Source: an uncultured Flavobacteriaceae bacterium (GTDB lineage Bacteria; Bacteroidota; Bacteroidia; Flavobacteriales; Flavobacteriaceae). Taken from it: DNA of 64,000 nt. Below are positions 25,402-34,346 of the stretch, piece after piece; position 1 is the stretch's first letter; each line of letters begins with the position of its first letter. The position numbers and the translations under genes are program-made. The stretch lies in contig CANLQD010000001.1 in the NCBI GenBank assembly GCA_947493175.1, positions 124,001 through 188,000 on the forward strand, given 5' to 3'. Below the pieces are notes generated by a model that saw only the letters and a list, made by a program, of their open reading frames with translations, had not been told where the DNA came from and searched no databases.

Positions 25402-25934
25402 CCTTTTGAGAAGACTAAATCGAATTTCACAACGACCTCATCTCCTACAACGATTTGTCCGAACATGGCCGAGGGAGGTTCCATATTATAGTCCTGCAGC
25501 GTAATCTTCTTTTCGCCGACTATTTTAATCGTATCTGAGGTGGTATCGATTTTCGCATCAATTTGCACTTCCTTTTCCACACCGGCGATATCGAGTACGC
25601 CCACTAGGGTCGTCTGGTCTTTCAATGTTTTAAGCGTAAACACGACCATCGGATGGGATTCCATTTTTAAGGCGTTGTGCATCTTTTTATCCATCGTTGC
25701 CCCGCGATCGCTCAAAATATCGGCTACTTTGACCTTAAAGTCTATTTTTTCCGGCGCCATTTCCGCTGTGGAAAGAGTGCCCTCCATGGTATTGGCGACC
25801 ACCGTCCAATCGTGTAAAGTAGAGGTTCCATCAATGGCCAAGGCACTTTCAGAAGCTAAAGTATAGGTGTCTTGGGCAAAAACCCACGATCCAACTGTAA
25901 GGTACAGTAACGTTAGTATATAGTTCATAATCAA
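25398..25934 (-). CDS. YceI-family periplasmic protein
   Basis: A 178-residue protein with a signal peptide (YLTVGSWVFAQ) and a YceI lipocalin-like domain (IDGTSTLHDWTVVANTMEG, KMHNALKMESHPMVVFTLKTL, DYNMEPPSAMFGQIVVGDEVVVKFDLVF). YceI proteins are beta-barrels that bind isoprenoid-type hydrophobic ligands in the periplasm. It is coupled to the next gene by a 4-nt overlap. A MITE-like repeat (25987-26099) lies just upstream. Confidence 0.9.
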   Translation of the reverse strand: MIMNYILTLLYLTVGSWVFAQDTYTLASESALAIDGTSTLHDWTVVANTMEGTLSTAEMAPEKIDFKVKVADILSDRGATMDKKMHNALKMESHPMVVFTLKTLKDQTTLVGVLDIAGVEKEVQIDAKIDTTSDTIKIVGEKKITLQDYNMEPPSAMFGQIVVGDEVVVKFDLVFSKG

Positions 25935-25986
25935 AGAATTTACAAAATTTTACCGCTAGCCATGTCTGAGCTCAAAGGGTGAACTT

Positions 25987-26099
25987 AGAGACTAAACTTT
26001 GAACCGTACCGTAGCCAAGGCTATGCCTAAAAAATACGCCTTATATCGTGCTAAAAATGACCTATAAAAATTCTAATCACATACATCAAAACAGTCTCT
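25987..26099. repeat. MITE-like element, copy 2 (shortened)
   Basis: A 113-bp segment with 7-bp terminal inverted repeats AGAGACT (25987-25993) and AGTCTCT (26093-26099). Its right part (ATGACCTAT, AATTCTAATCACA, then AAACAG and CTCT) and its middle (AACCGTA..., CCTAAAA) match the larger copy at 39445-39606. The left arm is largely deleted. Confidence 0.65.
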
Positions 26100-26160
26100 T
26101 AACTATTTCCTTAAAACAGTGCCCAGTATTCTACCGACACTTTTTTAGCGGCCGGCTGAG

Positions 26161-27189
26161 CTATTCATCTAGCACCGTCTGCCAGAATTTTTGCTGTTCC
26201 TCCTGCGTGGGCTGTTTTGCCGGGCTCACCAAACGCATGCCCACAAAGTTCGAGTCGGTAAACCACCAGAAACTTTTTGGTATTTGTGGGTCTCGCTTTT
26301 GCAGCTTTATACTAGATGCGCTTCGCGCTGAGGAACGCAATGCATCGGCATCATCGTCCCAAGATCCTCCGCGTATGACCCTCGGGTGTATGACCATGGG
26401 AATCATCCAAGGATTATCGCCCTCTAAGGTACCATAAGCATCTTCTTTGTATTCATCCAAAGTCCATTCCGCAACATTCCCATGCATGTCGTAAAGTCCC
26501 CAGGCATTTGGTTCTTTACTACCGACCTTGGCGTAGGTATTCCCGGAATTCCCATAATATATGGCATAGGCTTCCAAATCGGCCGCATCATCTCCAAAAC
26601 TATAGGCCGTACCGTTTCCCGCCCGAGCTGCATATTCCCACTCGGCCTCGGTTGGCAATCTATAAAAGTTTCCAGTTACCGTACTCAACCATTTACAAAA
26701 GACCAGCGCAGAATAGGCCGACATACTTACCGCCGGAAAACCTTCTTTACCCATACCATAGGAAGGGTCTTCGTAGGGTGGGCTCGGTCGGGTGATCGCA
26801 TCGATTTTCATTACCCGTTCGTCATCTAGCTTTACGAACAATTCTTTGTTCTGTTTAAAAAACAATTCAAAAATCTCCCACGTCAGTTCATACTTCCCCA
26901 TATAAAAGGAATCTACCTGTACTTGGCGCTGCGGCCCTTCATCCGGTTTTCGGTCGGCTTCCGTTTCGGGGCTGCCCATCATAAATTCGCCTTCAGGCAC
27001 CAATACCATGTCAAAAGATAACTCGGTGGCAGGAATCGACTGGGTATACCCATTATCGGTAGTTCGTACCATATCGACTGTAAGCACCGTATCCTGTGCC
27101 CTTACCTTAACGAAAATTGTGGTCAAAAGCACCAAAACAAAGGCAGACGTTATCTTGTCGCCACTCCCTTTGAACAATACTACAGGCAT
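26161..27189 (-). CDS. SUMF1/formylglycine-generating-enzyme-like exported protein
   Basis: A 342-residue protein with an N-terminal hydrophobic segment (AFVLVLLTTIFVKVRAQ) and a full SUMF1-type domain: LVPEGEFMMGSPETEADRKPDEGPQ, FPAVSMSAYSALVFCKWLS, RLPTEAEWEYAARAG, WGLYDMHGNVAEWT, VIRGGSWDDDADALRSSAR. The domain occurs in sulfatase-activating enzymes and in structural or regulatory proteins such as GldK. Export makes a sulfatase-maturation role less likely here, and no sulfatase gene is nearby. A hairpin (27228-27250) lies in its leader. Confidence 0.88.
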   Translation of the reverse strand: MPVVLFKGSGDKITSAFVLVLLTTIFVKVRAQDTVLTVDMVRTTDNGYTQSIPATELSFDMVLVPEGEFMMGSPETEADRKPDEGPQRQVQVDSFYMGKYELTWEIFELFFKQNKELFVKLDDERVMKIDAITRPSPPYEDPSYGMGKEGFPAVSMSAYSALVFCKWLSTVTGNFYRLPTEAEWEYAARAGNGTAYSFGDDAADLEAYAIYYGNSGNTYAKVGSKEPNAWGLYDMHGNVAEWTLDEYKEDAYGTLEGDNPWMIPMVIHPRVIRGGSWDDDADALRSSARSASSIKLQKRDPQIPKSFWWFTDSNFVGMRLVSPAKQPTQEEQQKFWQTVLDE

Positions 27190-27495
27190 AGGATTTCTTT
27201 TAGTAATTACAGTATTTTTTTTAGATACCCCAAGATATGCATTCTTGGGGCATTCCTAAAATGACTTTTGACAGCTAATGGAACATGGGCTTGTTCACAC
27301 GAAGCGAGAAGCATGGCTTTTTAATGACTTTTTTCGGGTTTGGAGGTTTTCTTTGGGGAATCATAACGAGCTACAGGTCAAAAAGAACAAGGCCCGCCCG
27401 TCAATTCAGAAGGGAAATCCTGAAACCCGCCTGCCAGAAGGGCAGGAAGGCGAACAAACCACTTTTAGGAATGGCATTGATTTCACAAAATTTGG
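27190..27495. other. Divergent intergenic region
   Basis: About 300 bases between the SUMF1-like gene and the DUF2807 gene. It contains a CCCCAAGA/TCTTGGGG hairpin (27228-27250) upstream of the SUMF1-like gene, a second hairpin CCTGCC/GGCAGG (27430-27446), and the DUF2807 promoter at its right end. Small open frames here have no family features. Confidence 0.5.
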
Positions 27496-27503
27496 TACAT
27501 TTG
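27477..27503 (+). promoter_or_regulatory. Bacteroidota promoter of the DUF2807 gene
   Basis: TTG at 27477-27479 and the -10 box TACATTTG at 27496-27503 with a 16-nt spacer. It lies 37 nt upstream of the chosen start codon at 27541. Confidence 0.6.
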
Positions 27504-27540
27504 ATAAGACACAGTTTCGTTGATGGGCGAAACGCAAAAA

Positions 27541-28230
27541 ATGAAAAAAATGAAAATCCTTGCCACTCTTATTGCCGCTACCTGTTTTTTGGTAAACGGA
27601 ATGGCCCAACGAGCCAACACAAAAACTTTGAACCCTTTTACAGAAGTAAAGGCCTATGACCGCATCATCGTTAGCTTGGTGAAAAGCGATGAAAACAAAA
27701 TCGTCGTCACTGGGGATGACCAAGACGAAATTAAGATTACAAACAAAGGAGGGGTCTTGAAAATTAAAATGGAATTCGATAATTTTTTGGATGGAGATGA
27801 GGCTTTGGCCACACTTTATTATACCGAAACCCTGACCTTGATCGATGCGAACGAAAATGCCAAAATAAAATCAGATGAAACCTTCAAAGGTGGAAGGGTA
27901 GAAATAAAAGCACAGGAAGGGGGCCAGATAGACCTAAAAATAAATGTAGACGACCTGTATACGAAATCAATTTCAGGGGGAGGCATCGAATTAACCGGTA
28001 GCGCCACCTTGCAAGAAGTAATGGTCAATACCGGTGGAAAAGTTAAGAACAAACAGTTGGACACCGAAAAAACCAAAGTGGTGGTAAATGCGGGGGGACG
28101 AGCCGATGTTAAGGCCTCTGAAAGGGTCGAAGCCAAAGTAAGGGCCGGAGGTTACATTTATATCTATGGAAATCCGAAGGATATTGAACGTGATAAGGTC
28201 TTCGGTGGTAAAATAGAAATCGTAGAGTAA
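27541..28230 (+). CDS. DUF2807 (GIN domain) exported protein
   Basis: A 229-residue protein with a signal peptide ending ATCFLVNGMAQ. The mature part is a regular beta-solenoid of the DUF2807/GIN type: FTEVKAYDRIIVSLVKSDENKIVV, then repeated units with Gly and Asp at turns (GGGIELTGSATLQEV, GGRADVKASERVEAKVRAGG). These domains occur in envelope proteins of Bacteroidota with no known activity. Alternative starts are ATG 27523 and 27550; 27541 is chosen because the promoter ends at 27503 and the signal peptide follows. Confidence 0.87.
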   Translation: MKKMKILATLIAATCFLVNGMAQRANTKTLNPFTEVKAYDRIIVSLVKSDENKIVVTGDDQDEIKITNKGGVLKIKMEFDNFLDGDEALATLYYTETLTLIDANENAKIKSDETFKGGRVEIKAQEGGQIDLKINVDDLYTKSISGGGIELTGSATLQEVMVNTGGKVKNKQLDTEKTKVVVNAGGRADVKASERVEAKVRAGGYIYIYGNPKDIERDKVFGGKIEIVE

Positions 28231-28316
28231 AGGCCATTCCTCCCCGTGGAAATTACCAAACCCAAAAACTAGTCTTGAAGCCTTTGGTTGGATAGCTATT
28301 AAGCGAGACTCGGAAA

Positions 28317-28542
28317 CTATCGGTCGGGGCTAACCTGAACCGACTGCGAACGTCGGTATTCAACCGGCCCATTGCAATGCGCCGAAGGCTTTTGAAATGG
28401 GGGTCATTGCCCTGAAAGAATTGGAACCGACATTCCGAAGGCTTCAAGTGGATACCTTTTAACCAACAGACCCCGACGCTATCGGTCGGGGTTAATTCGA
28501 CCGGCCCATTGCAATGCGCCGAAGGCTTTTGAAATGGGGGTC
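28317..28542. repeat. Duplicated structured intergenic sequence
   Basis: Two copies of a 43-bp block (28363-28405 and 28500-28542, 137 bp apart) start ACCGGCCC and end ATGGGGGTC. Each contains the palindrome CATTGCAATG, the mini-hairpin GCCGAAGGC, and CCCATT/AATGGG arms. Each is preceded by CTATCGGTCGGGG (28317-28329 and 28479-28491); in the second copy this forms a CCCCGAC/GTCGGGG hairpin. The open frame across it is repeat-derived, not a gene. Confidence 0.7.
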
Positions 28543-28550
28543 TCATTAAA

Positions 28551-28578
28551 AAAGGGATGCTTCTGACGACATCCCTTT
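28551..28578. terminator. Bidirectional terminator
   Basis: AAAGGGATG pairs with CATCCCTTT around a 10-nt loop, with A-runs before it. It separates the + strand DUF2807 gene from the convergent LRR gene. Confidence 0.8.
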
Positions 28579-28608
28579 CAACCAAACTAACTAACTATAA
28601 GTAAAAAC

Positions 28609-29493
28609 TTACTCATTATCGTCATCAACCTCATCTTCAAACTTGGTATCGGCCATTCGTGTTTTGCTAAAGTCGATATTCTTGAAGTCGAGCTTTTCAT
28701 TTCCTTCATCAAAATCAAGCACTAACATTCCTTGGGTGTCCAAATACTGTAAGTTCTTGAATGAATCAAATTTATTGTTCTGAATCTGCAAAACCCTTAA
28801 ACTGGCCAACTGCCCGAATTCTTTCGGAATGTCGCCCCTTAATTGATTATTCGCCAGCACCAGTTCCTTCAATTTTGAGAGTCCGCCCATTTCACTGGGA
28901 ATGGAACCGTCCAGTCGATTCTCGAAAAGCCCAAGACTTTCCAGGCTACTAAGACTTCCTAAAGAACTAGGAATCTTACCCTCCAGATTATTGCTTGATA
29001 AATTAAGCACCTTCAAACTTGCAATTTCACCAATACTCTCTGGAATAGTTCCGGTAATGAAGTTGTTAAATGCGGTAAATTCAACAAGACTTGCCATACT
29101 TCCCATTTTTTCGGGCAGGCCTCCCTTTATCCTATTCATTTCCAACTTCAAAACCTTTAGGTTCTCGAGAGCGGCAATTTCAAGGGGCATAGCGCCCGTA
29201 AGATTGTTGAAAGCCAAATTCAATACTTCTAAATGCTGCAATTTACCAATGGTTACCGGTAAAGGTCCTTGAAGATTATTTCGAAATAGATTGATTTCTA
29301 CCACATGATCATCGACCACCTTTACACCATACCAAGAAGAAACCGGACTGTTCAAATTCCATTTATTCGTCCAATGATTTCCATTGGTAGAATGATAAAA
29401 ATCTAAAAGTGCCTTTTTCTCTTTTTTAGAAACTTCGGCAAATACGGTATTTACCATCAACATTAATAGTAGTAGGTACACATTTTTATTCAT
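28609..29493 (-). CDS. Exported leucine-rich-repeat protein (plant-like LRR)
   Basis: A 294-residue protein with a signal peptide (LLLLMLMVNTVFA). An N-cap follows (KALLDFYHSTNGNHWTNKWNLNSPVSSWYGV), then about eight 24-residue LRRs of the LxxLxxLxLxxNxLxGxIPxxxG pattern, the plant/eukaryote-like type. The C-terminal 50 residues are very acidic (EDEVDDDNE). It likely binds protein or glycan ligands at the envelope or outside. It is a single-gene unit ending at the shared terminator. Confidence 0.87.
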   Translation of the reverse strand: MNKNVYLLLLMLMVNTVFAEVSKKEKKALLDFYHSTNGNHWTNKWNLNSPVSSWYGVKVVDDHVVEINLFRNNLQGPLPVTIGKLQHLEVLNLAFNNLTGAMPLEIAALENLKVLKLEMNRIKGGLPEKMGSMASLVEFTAFNNFITGTIPESIGEIASLKVLNLSSNNLEGKIPSSLGSLSSLESLGLFENRLDGSIPSEMGGLSKLKELVLANNQLRGDIPKEFGQLASLRVLQIQNNKFDSFKNLQYLDTQGMLVLDFDEGNEKLDFKNIDFSKTRMADTKFEDEVDDDNE

Positions 29494-29668
29494 AACTATC
29501 TTGTATTCGTCTTGATTTGGGGTTCGTCATTCCTTCAAATAGAAAGAATTACCTTACAAATAACGGAAAAAGTAGGGCATAAGGCAAAAAATATCGATGA
29601 AACGCCCGTATTTGTTGTGAAAGCTCACTTTTTTGTGGTCAGGTGTTATACCCCTCTCATAATGAAGG

Positions 29669-31585
29669 CTAAACGGCCATCGATTCGAGCTCCGATGAAA
29701 GGTTTTCCCATCGTTCCATCAACTGTTCCAGATTCTTTTTCTTTTCTTGGTATCCCTCAAAAAAATTTTCTTGGGCGATGGTGGCGTCGTAGTCCATGAG
29801 GAGGTTGTGATCTATTTCGGCGATTTCCTTTTCCAACCTTCCGATTTTTGACTCCACGGAACTCAATTGGTTCTTTAGGGACTTTATTTTTTTCTGTTCT
29901 TCAAAACTATTCCCCACCTTTTTCTCCGTAGCTGCCGTCTTCTTTTTATCGTGTTGTTTTTCGATAGCCCTAAAATTAGCTGCTTTCCGTTGTTCCAGAT
30001 AAAAATCGATATCCCCGAGGTATTCTTTTATTTTCTTATCCTTGAATTCATACACCTTATTCGTAAGCCCTTGAAGAAAATCGCGATCATGCGAAACGAG
30101 AATCAGGGTTCCTTCAAAATTCTGTAGCGCCTGTTTTAAAACATTTTTTGACTGAATGTCCAAATGGTTCGTAGGTTCGTCCATTACCAGTACATTAAAC
30201 GGCTGTAACAACATCTTTGCAAGTGCCAGTCGATTGCGCTCACCACCGGAAAGTACTTTGACATACTTTTCGACCTCATCGCCCCGAAAAAGAAACGACC
30301 CTAAAATATCACGTACCTTACTCCGGTTTTTTTCGTTGGCCGCATCGATCATCGTATCCAAAATGGTTTTATTACCGTCTAAATACTCTGCTTGGTTTTG
30401 AGCGAAATACCCGATTTCCACATTGTGGCCCAGCTTTACCTTTCCTGTATGGTCTAGCTCCCCGACCATAATTTTCGCCAAGGTAGATTTTCCCTGTCCG
30501 TTTTGGCCCACAAAAGCTGTTTTACTATCTCTTTCGAGTAACAAATCAATGTGGTTCAACACATGATTCTCTCCATAACTCTTTGATACCGCTTCCATTT
30601 CGGCCACTATTTTACCTGGGGTAATCGAAATGGGAAAACGCAGGTTCATCACGGCATTGTCGTCCGCATCGACCTCAATACGTTCCATCCTGTCTAACTT
30701 CTTCATTAGGGACTGCGCCATGGAAGCTTTGGTGCTCTTCGCCTTGAAACGTTCAATCAGGCGTTCGGCCTGTTGTATTTCCTTCTCTTGATTTTTTTGG
30801 GCATTCAATTGTTGTTCCTTGATCTCTGCCCGTAGCTTTAAGAACTTGGAATAGGGTTTGTTGTAATCGTAGATACGGCCCAATGAAATCTCTATGGTTC
30901 TATTCGTAACATTGTCCAAGAACATTTTATCATGTGAGACGATCATTACCGCTCCAGGATAGGTATTCAAAAATTGCTCTAGCCAAATAATCGATTCGAT
31001 GTCGAGGTGGTTGGTGGGCTCATCCAATAACAATACATCATTGCTTTGCAGCAATAACTTGGCCAATTCGATACGCATGCGCCATCCACCGGAAAATGTA
31101 TCTGTCTTTTTATCAAAGTCATCTCGTTTGAAACCAAGGCCCAATAGTATTTTTTCGGTATCACCTTGATAGTTATAACCCCCTAGGATCTCATAATGAT
31201 GCGAGACATCGTTTAAATCTACCATCAACTGGTTATAACCATCACTCTCATAATCGGTTCGTTCGGCCAGCTGTTGATTAATATGCTCCAACTGCCGTTC
31301 TAACCCCTTTATTTCAGCGAAAGCTTGGTAGGTCTCTTCCAAAACGGTTCTCCCTTGTTCAAAATCGATATCTTGACGAAGAAAACCGATTTGCACTTCC
31401 TTCTCTATAGCGATAGTTCCCGTATCTAAGGACATATCTTTGGAAAGAAGTTTCAACAAAGTAGATTTACCGGCACCATTCTTTCCGATAAGACCTACGC
31501 GATCGCCTGCATTCAATCGAAAGGAAATTTCCTCGAATAAATATTCTCCCCCGAACGAAACGGATAGATTGTGTACGTTGAGCAT
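29669..31585 (-). CDS. ABC-F family ATPase (Uup/YheS-like)
   Basis: A 638-residue soluble protein with two ABC domains and no membrane segments: GKNGAGKST with LLLDEPTNHLD in the first, GQNGQGKST, LSGGERNRLALAKML and LVMDEPTNHLD in the second, a linker between them, and a C-terminal coiled coil (EEQKKIKSLKNQLSSVESKIGRLEKEI). ABC-F proteins act on the ribosome E site in translation or antibiotic protection. It stands alone, with no terminator I can see. Confidence 0.92.
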   Translation of the reverse strand: MLNVHNLSVSFGGEYLFEEISFRLNAGDRVGLIGKNGAGKSTLLKLLSKDMSLDTGTIAIEKEVQIGFLRQDIDFEQGRTVLEETYQAFAEIKGLERQLEHINQQLAERTDYESDGYNQLMVDLNDVSHHYEILGGYNYQGDTEKILLGLGFKRDDFDKKTDTFSGGWRMRIELAKLLLQSNDVLLLDEPTNHLDIESIIWLEQFLNTYPGAVMIVSHDKMFLDNVTNRTIEISLGRIYDYNKPYSKFLKLRAEIKEQQLNAQKNQEKEIQQAERLIERFKAKSTKASMAQSLMKKLDRMERIEVDADDNAVMNLRFPISITPGKIVAEMEAVSKSYGENHVLNHIDLLLERDSKTAFVGQNGQGKSTLAKIMVGELDHTGKVKLGHNVEIGYFAQNQAEYLDGNKTILDTMIDAANEKNRSKVRDILGSFLFRGDEVEKYVKVLSGGERNRLALAKMLLQPFNVLVMDEPTNHLDIQSKNVLKQALQNFEGTLILVSHDRDFLQGLTNKVYEFKDKKIKEYLGDIDFYLEQRKAANFRAIEKQHDKKKTAATEKKVGNSFEEQKKIKSLKNQLSSVESKIGRLEKEIAEIDHNLLMDYDATIAQENFFEGYQEKKKNLEQLMERWENLSSELESMAV

Positions 31586-31759
31586 TTTTAAGGGTACTTA
31601 GTACCTACTATTTAATCATTAGTATAACCGGTTTTTCTATGCTAACCCGATTTTCTGTTTAAAACCAAAAACTGATGCTACCCATTCCCTCAATCAGCTT
31701 TTACAATTTGGAAATCAAATTTTGTGATTGTTGTTACATTTCAAAAATGGTCAAACCAG

Positions 31760-31767
31760 TACCTTTG
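31760..31767 (+). promoter_or_regulatory. -10 box (TACCTTTG) of the DUF983 gene
   Basis: Fits TAnnTTTG and lies 11 nt before the ATG at 31778. It rules out the longer open frame that begins upstream at 31724. Confidence 0.6.
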
Positions 31768-31777
31768 TATAAAGGTG

Positions 31778-32188
31778 ATGCAAATGTTAAAAAAAGGAAA
31801 CAAACTCTACAGCATTTTAACAGGAACTTGTCCCAGATGCCAAAAGGAAAGTATGTATGAGGCCAAAAACCCATACAAACTGGGTTATCTCTTTAAAATG
31901 CACGAACGTTGTGGGAATTGCAATTTAAAATACAAGATGGAGCCCTCCTTCTTTTATGGCGCCATGTATGTAAGTTATGGTGTCGGGATCGCTTTTGCGG
32001 TAGCCGCTTTTGTCATTGCAAAGTTATTCATTGGCACTTCACTGATCAACACCTTCATAGCCATTGTGGCCACACTGATTGTTTTTATGCCGATTATTAT
32101 ACGACTTTCCCGAAATATTTGGATCAACTTTTTTGTTCCCTATGACCCAAATGCTGTTAAACAACTTCAGAATAGTACTTCTGCGTAA
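31778..32188 (+). CDS. DUF983 membrane protein
   Basis: A 136-residue protein. It has an N-terminal zinc-ribbon-like part with two CxxC pairs (GTCPRCQKESM and HERCGNCNLKY), then two hydrophobic helices (SYGVGIAFAVAAFVIAKLF and LINTFIAIVATLIVFMPIII). This is the DUF983 pattern found across Bacteroidota; its function is unknown. The start is placed after the promoter box. The 3' end overlaps the convergent oxidoreductase gene by 32 nt. Confidence 0.88.
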   Translation: MQMLKKGNKLYSILTGTCPRCQKESMYEAKNPYKLGYLFKMHERCGNCNLKYKMEPSFFYGAMYVSYGVGIAFAVAAFVIAKLFIGTSLINTFIAIVATLIVFMPIIIRLSRNIWINFFVPYDPNAVKQLQNSTSA

Positions 32189-33218
32189 ACCGTGAAATAT
32201 CCATTTCGGGCGGTAATGGTTCCTGTCGGGAACTGTAAGCATACAATTGCTGTGATGCCATGGGTGCGAGCAGCACACCTCTAGATCCAAAACCGTTCAA
32301 TACATACAACTGTTGATGCGCAGGATGCTTCCCTACCAAGGGTCTTCGATCGGTTACGGTTGGCCGTATGCCAGCAACTTGATCGACTACCTCATAATCG
32401 CACTTTACAAAATGCCGCAATTTTTCAAGAAGCTCCGTTCGGCTTTCGGTAGTGGGTTCGTTGGTCTTATCCTTCCATTTATAAGTCGCACCGATGAGAT
32501 AATGGTCGTTACCAACGGGAATACAAAAGATACCTGCTTTTATCGCCCGTTCCTCATGCAAGTCGGGGGCTTTGATCCTAAGGTATTCGCCCTTGGTACC
32601 GTTCAATGGCAAGTAATCAAAAAACGGATTTTGCTTCATCCCATAGCCTTCGGCAAAAACCAATCGTTTGGCCGTAAGAGATTTATAGGCCACGCCCCTT
32701 TCTAACAGCTTTAACTGTTTGTAATCAAAAGAGGACTTGATGAGCACCCCCTTATCAAGAAGGTATTCGGCATAGGAAATCAGTAGTTTTCGGGTATCGA
32801 TTCTTCCGGTATGTAGCACCTCGCCATAACCAAAGGGCGCGTGGATAGCCGTATTCGTATTGGGGTGTGTTTTGGCGGATAAAAATGTACTCAAATGAGG
32901 TTGGTCCGCGGCCTCGAACCAATTATTCTGTTCTTCGATAGATGCAAATCTTCTGAATACCGGCAAAGGATGGTTTAATGGCACCCCCAATTTTTTTTCG
33001 ATTCGCCCATAAAACGGAAGTGCGTACCGAAGTTGTTCTTTTGCGTTCCAAGCCATTGTAAAACGTTTTAAGATAACCGGATTGTACATCCCAGCCGCCA
33101 CCAATGAAGATGTCTGTGAAGCATCATTAAAGACTTTGAAAGTCTTGCCCTGCTGTTCCAGCGTCTCGCAAAAGGCTACTCCCGCCAAACCTAAACCCAC
33201 CACGATATAATCTAGCAT
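32157..33218 (-). CDS. FAD-dependent oxidoreductase (DAO family)
   Basis: A 353-residue enzyme with an N-terminal FAD-binding motif (YIVVGLGLAGVAFCETLE) and the DAO fold: SSLVAAGMYNPVI, later GIRPTVTDRRPLVG and NGFGSRGVLLAPMASQQL, as in glycine oxidase and related amino-acid oxidases. The substrate is not fixed by sequence. Its -10 box (33223-33230) lies only 4 nt upstream of the ATG, suggesting a leaderless message. It overlaps the convergent DUF983 gene by 32 nt. Confidence 0.88.
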   Translation of the reverse strand: MLDYIVVGLGLAGVAFCETLEQQGKTFKVFNDASQTSSLVAAGMYNPVILKRFTMAWNAKEQLRYALPFYGRIEKKLGVPLNHPLPVFRRFASIEEQNNWFEAADQPHLSTFLSAKTHPNTNTAIHAPFGYGEVLHTGRIDTRKLLISYAEYLLDKGVLIKSSFDYKQLKLLERGVAYKSLTAKRLVFAEGYGMKQNPFFDYLPLNGTKGEYLRIKAPDLHEERAIKAGIFCIPVGNDHYLIGATYKWKDKTNEPTTESRTELLEKLRHFVKCDYEVVDQVAGIRPTVTDRRPLVGKHPAHQQLYVLNGFGSRGVLLAPMASQQLYAYSSRQEPLPPEMDISRFTQKYYSEVV

Positions 33219-33222
33219 GGGG

Positions 33223-33230
33223 CAAAGGTA
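33223..33230 (-). promoter_or_regulatory. -10 box (TACCTTTG) of the DAO-family gene
   Basis: Read on the minus strand it matches TAnnTTTG, with 4 nt to the ATG at 33218. Confidence 0.55.
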
Positions 33231-33323
33231 CTAAATCGAATAGGGCATTGCGCGCAGCAATCCAAGAAGCAGTCTGTTTGTTTGGACCGATTGCTCCGCT
33301 TCGTTCGTAATGATATAAAAAAA

Positions 33324-33350
33324 AGCGTCCCGACGATTGGTCGGGACGCT
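33324..33350 (-). terminator. Terminator of the gldKLMN cluster
   Basis: AGCGTCCCGAC pairs perfectly with GTCGGGACGCT around GATTG (11-bp stem). On the minus strand it is followed by a run of eight T, 33 nt after the gldN stop. Confidence 0.92.
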
Positions 33351-33382
33351 CCTATACTGGTGAATTGGAATATTTTATTGGA

Positions 33383-34285
33383 CTAGTATGCCCACATATC
33401 TTGTTCCCTATCTCGAATGACCTCTTTGATTCGCTTGGCCTCCAAAAGTTGGAACAAGGCATTATCCGCAATATAGTCTTTTACTTCGCGGTCTCCGTGA
33501 ACATTGTCTTCGCGATAGATGACTCCGTTGAACCTTCGTGCATTCAGCAACATATCAAAAGAGATAGGCTGGGCCGAATTCCGCTGGTTGAATACTTTGG
33601 CATCATGTAGAATTTGTCGAGAACTTGGGTACCATACCCAAAACAACTCAACTTTGGAATCTGCAGGATCCATTGATTCGTCATCTATAAAGTTGACGTC
33701 CGGTGCCACAGGGGCAATACCTAAAAGTCGGTATTTCAATTCTCCCTGACGCTTATCGAAATACCAGATACCTTTGATACGATACTCCTCAATATCAGCA
33801 GCAGTGAGTTCTCTTTCCATCACGTATTCCGGAGAAAGCTCTTCTCCTGCATTGATCTGTTCGTAACCGTAGTCGGTCGTATCTACTTTTCGAAGCGTAG
33901 CGGATAAATCGCTGAACTTCCTCTTTTCGGTAAAATAAGAATCTACGTATACATCCTCTAACTTACCATTTTTGATGTTCTTCAATAGCACATCGTACAA
34001 TGATCGTCGATCGGCACCGATATCGATGGTGTCGGTCGGGTAGTACAAAGGAAAATTCACACGCTCATCTAAGTCGATTACCTCCCAAACGGTCTTTGAC
34101 CAAAGGATATCCCTATCGTCAACATAACCATAATCTAGAGGTGCATCGTTGTCCAAGGCTTTTTGAGCCTCGGTCCTTTGCCCGATTTCTTCGGGCTTCT
34201 TGGCGTTTAGGATGTTTGCTTGGGCCGACATTGATAGTGGCAACAAACTTACCGCTCCGATGAATAAAACATTCTTCCAATTCAT
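33383..34285 (-). CDS. gldN: Gliding motility / type IX secretion protein GldN
   Basis: A 300-residue periplasmic protein with a signal peptide (VLFIGAVSLLPLSMSAQ). It carries the GldN/PorN features: DDRDILWSKTVWEVIDLDERVNFPLYYP, KIVELFWVWYPSSRQILHDAKVFN-like segment, and SFDMLLNARRFNGVIYREDN. GldN with GldK forms a ring around the GldLM motor that powers type IX secretion and gliding. It is the last gene of the K-L-M-N order and is followed by a strong terminator. Confidence 0.97.
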   Translation of the reverse strand: MNWKNVLFIGAVSLLPLSMSAQANILNAKKPEEIGQRTEAQKALDNDAPLDYGYVDDRDILWSKTVWEVIDLDERVNFPLYYPTDTIDIGADRRSLYDVLLKNIKNGKLEDVYVDSYFTEKRKFSDLSATLRKVDTTDYGYEQINAGEELSPEYVMERELTAADIEEYRIKGIWYFDKRQGELKYRLLGIAPVAPDVNFIDDESMDPADSKVELFWVWYPSSRQILHDAKVFNQRNSAQPISFDMLLNARRFNGVIYREDNVHGDREVKDYIADNALFQLLEAKRIKEVIRDREQDMWAY

Positions 34286-34346
34286 GTTTAAGTCAATTTA
34301 AAAGTACCGGGCGGCGGATTTCGCCACCCGGAATTTATATTAGTTA

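Noticed and set aside
28253..28585. 110-codon open frame on the minus strand over the repeats
   Set aside because: It is created by the duplicated 43-bp blocks and runs through the terminator; no family features.
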